DNA of 14,084 nucleotides from an uncultured Lachnospiraceae bacterium (GTDB lineage Bacteria; Bacillota; Clostridia; Lachnospirales; Lachnospiraceae): positions 1-14,084 of the forward strand of contig CAJTTO010000068.1 of the NCBI GenBank assembly GCA_910579275.1, given 5' to 3'. The translations under genes were made by a program, and so were the position numbers. The notes under the pieces are model-generated. The model saw only the letters and a list, made by a program, of their open reading frames with translations. It did no database searches and was not told where the DNA came from. Of this stretch, positions 14,064 to 14,084 are shown piece after piece. Position 1 is the stretch's first letter. Every line of letters starts with the position of its first letter.

Positions 14064-14084
14064 TTCCAACAGGGAAAAATTCGG

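Noticed and set aside
1..14084. CRISPR array or phage attachment sites
   Set aside because: The repeats present are RHS core copies, hairpin elements and one short coding repeat; no regularly spaced short repeats, integrase or transposase genes were seen.

Overview
The window reads as a segment of a polymorphic-toxin (RHS/YD-repeat) island from a Gram-positive anaerobe, most likely a member of the Clostridia such as Lachnospiraceae. This taxonomic guess rests on the style of the RHS core end (an IYDDGFNLYAYCGSNPVIY-type motif followed by DPSGF), the AT-rich small genes with AGGAGG-type ribosome binding sites, and the small hairpin insertion element. No taxonomic marker gene is present. All genes lie on the + strand. 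No tRNA, rRNA, CRISPR array or transposase gene was seen.

The layout is seven consecutive toxin/immunity modules. M1 (1-541): 3' end of a toxin gene overlapping an intact immunity gene. M2 (575-1280): a cassette with only about 54 bp of RHS core end, a short toxin tail, and an overlapping immunity gene broken by two opposite frameshifts. M3 (1286-7078): the only long RHS gene (YD-repeat barrel, core end and toxin tail; its N-terminal export part is missing), an inverted-repeat element, then an immunity gene. M4 (7079-8789): a chimeric orphan RHS fragment with an internal amber codon, a toxin tail and an immunity gene. M5 (about 8940-11199): an orphan RHS fragment with an in-frame internal deletion, a toxin, and an immunity gene with a Cys-rich CPCC domain. 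M6 (about 11384-12733): a decayed RHS fragment, a papain-fold-like toxin with a frameshift, and an immunity gene interrupted by a 156-bp MITE. M7 (12777-window end): an orphan RHS fragment with an ART-HYD1-like toxin broken by a frameshift close to the window edge.

RHS cores are GC-rich and nearly identical between modules. The toxin tails and immunity genes are AT-rich and unrelated to one another, and the switch falls exactly after the DPSGF/L motif. Long perfectly identical tracts (974 nt between M3 and M5, 616 nt shared by M3, M5 and M7) are ready substrates for recombination. This fits the known model in which displaced ('orphan') rhs-CT/immunity cassettes are stored downstream and swapped onto a full-length RHS protein. 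Most orphan cassettes have no plausible start site, while several immunity genes have strong ribosome binding sites, so the array looks like a store of largely silent toxins with immunity that may be expressed. The window also records turnover: deletion junctions, an immunity-gene fossil, a MITE insertion whose target can be reconstructed to the base, and paired decay of toxin and immunity genes.
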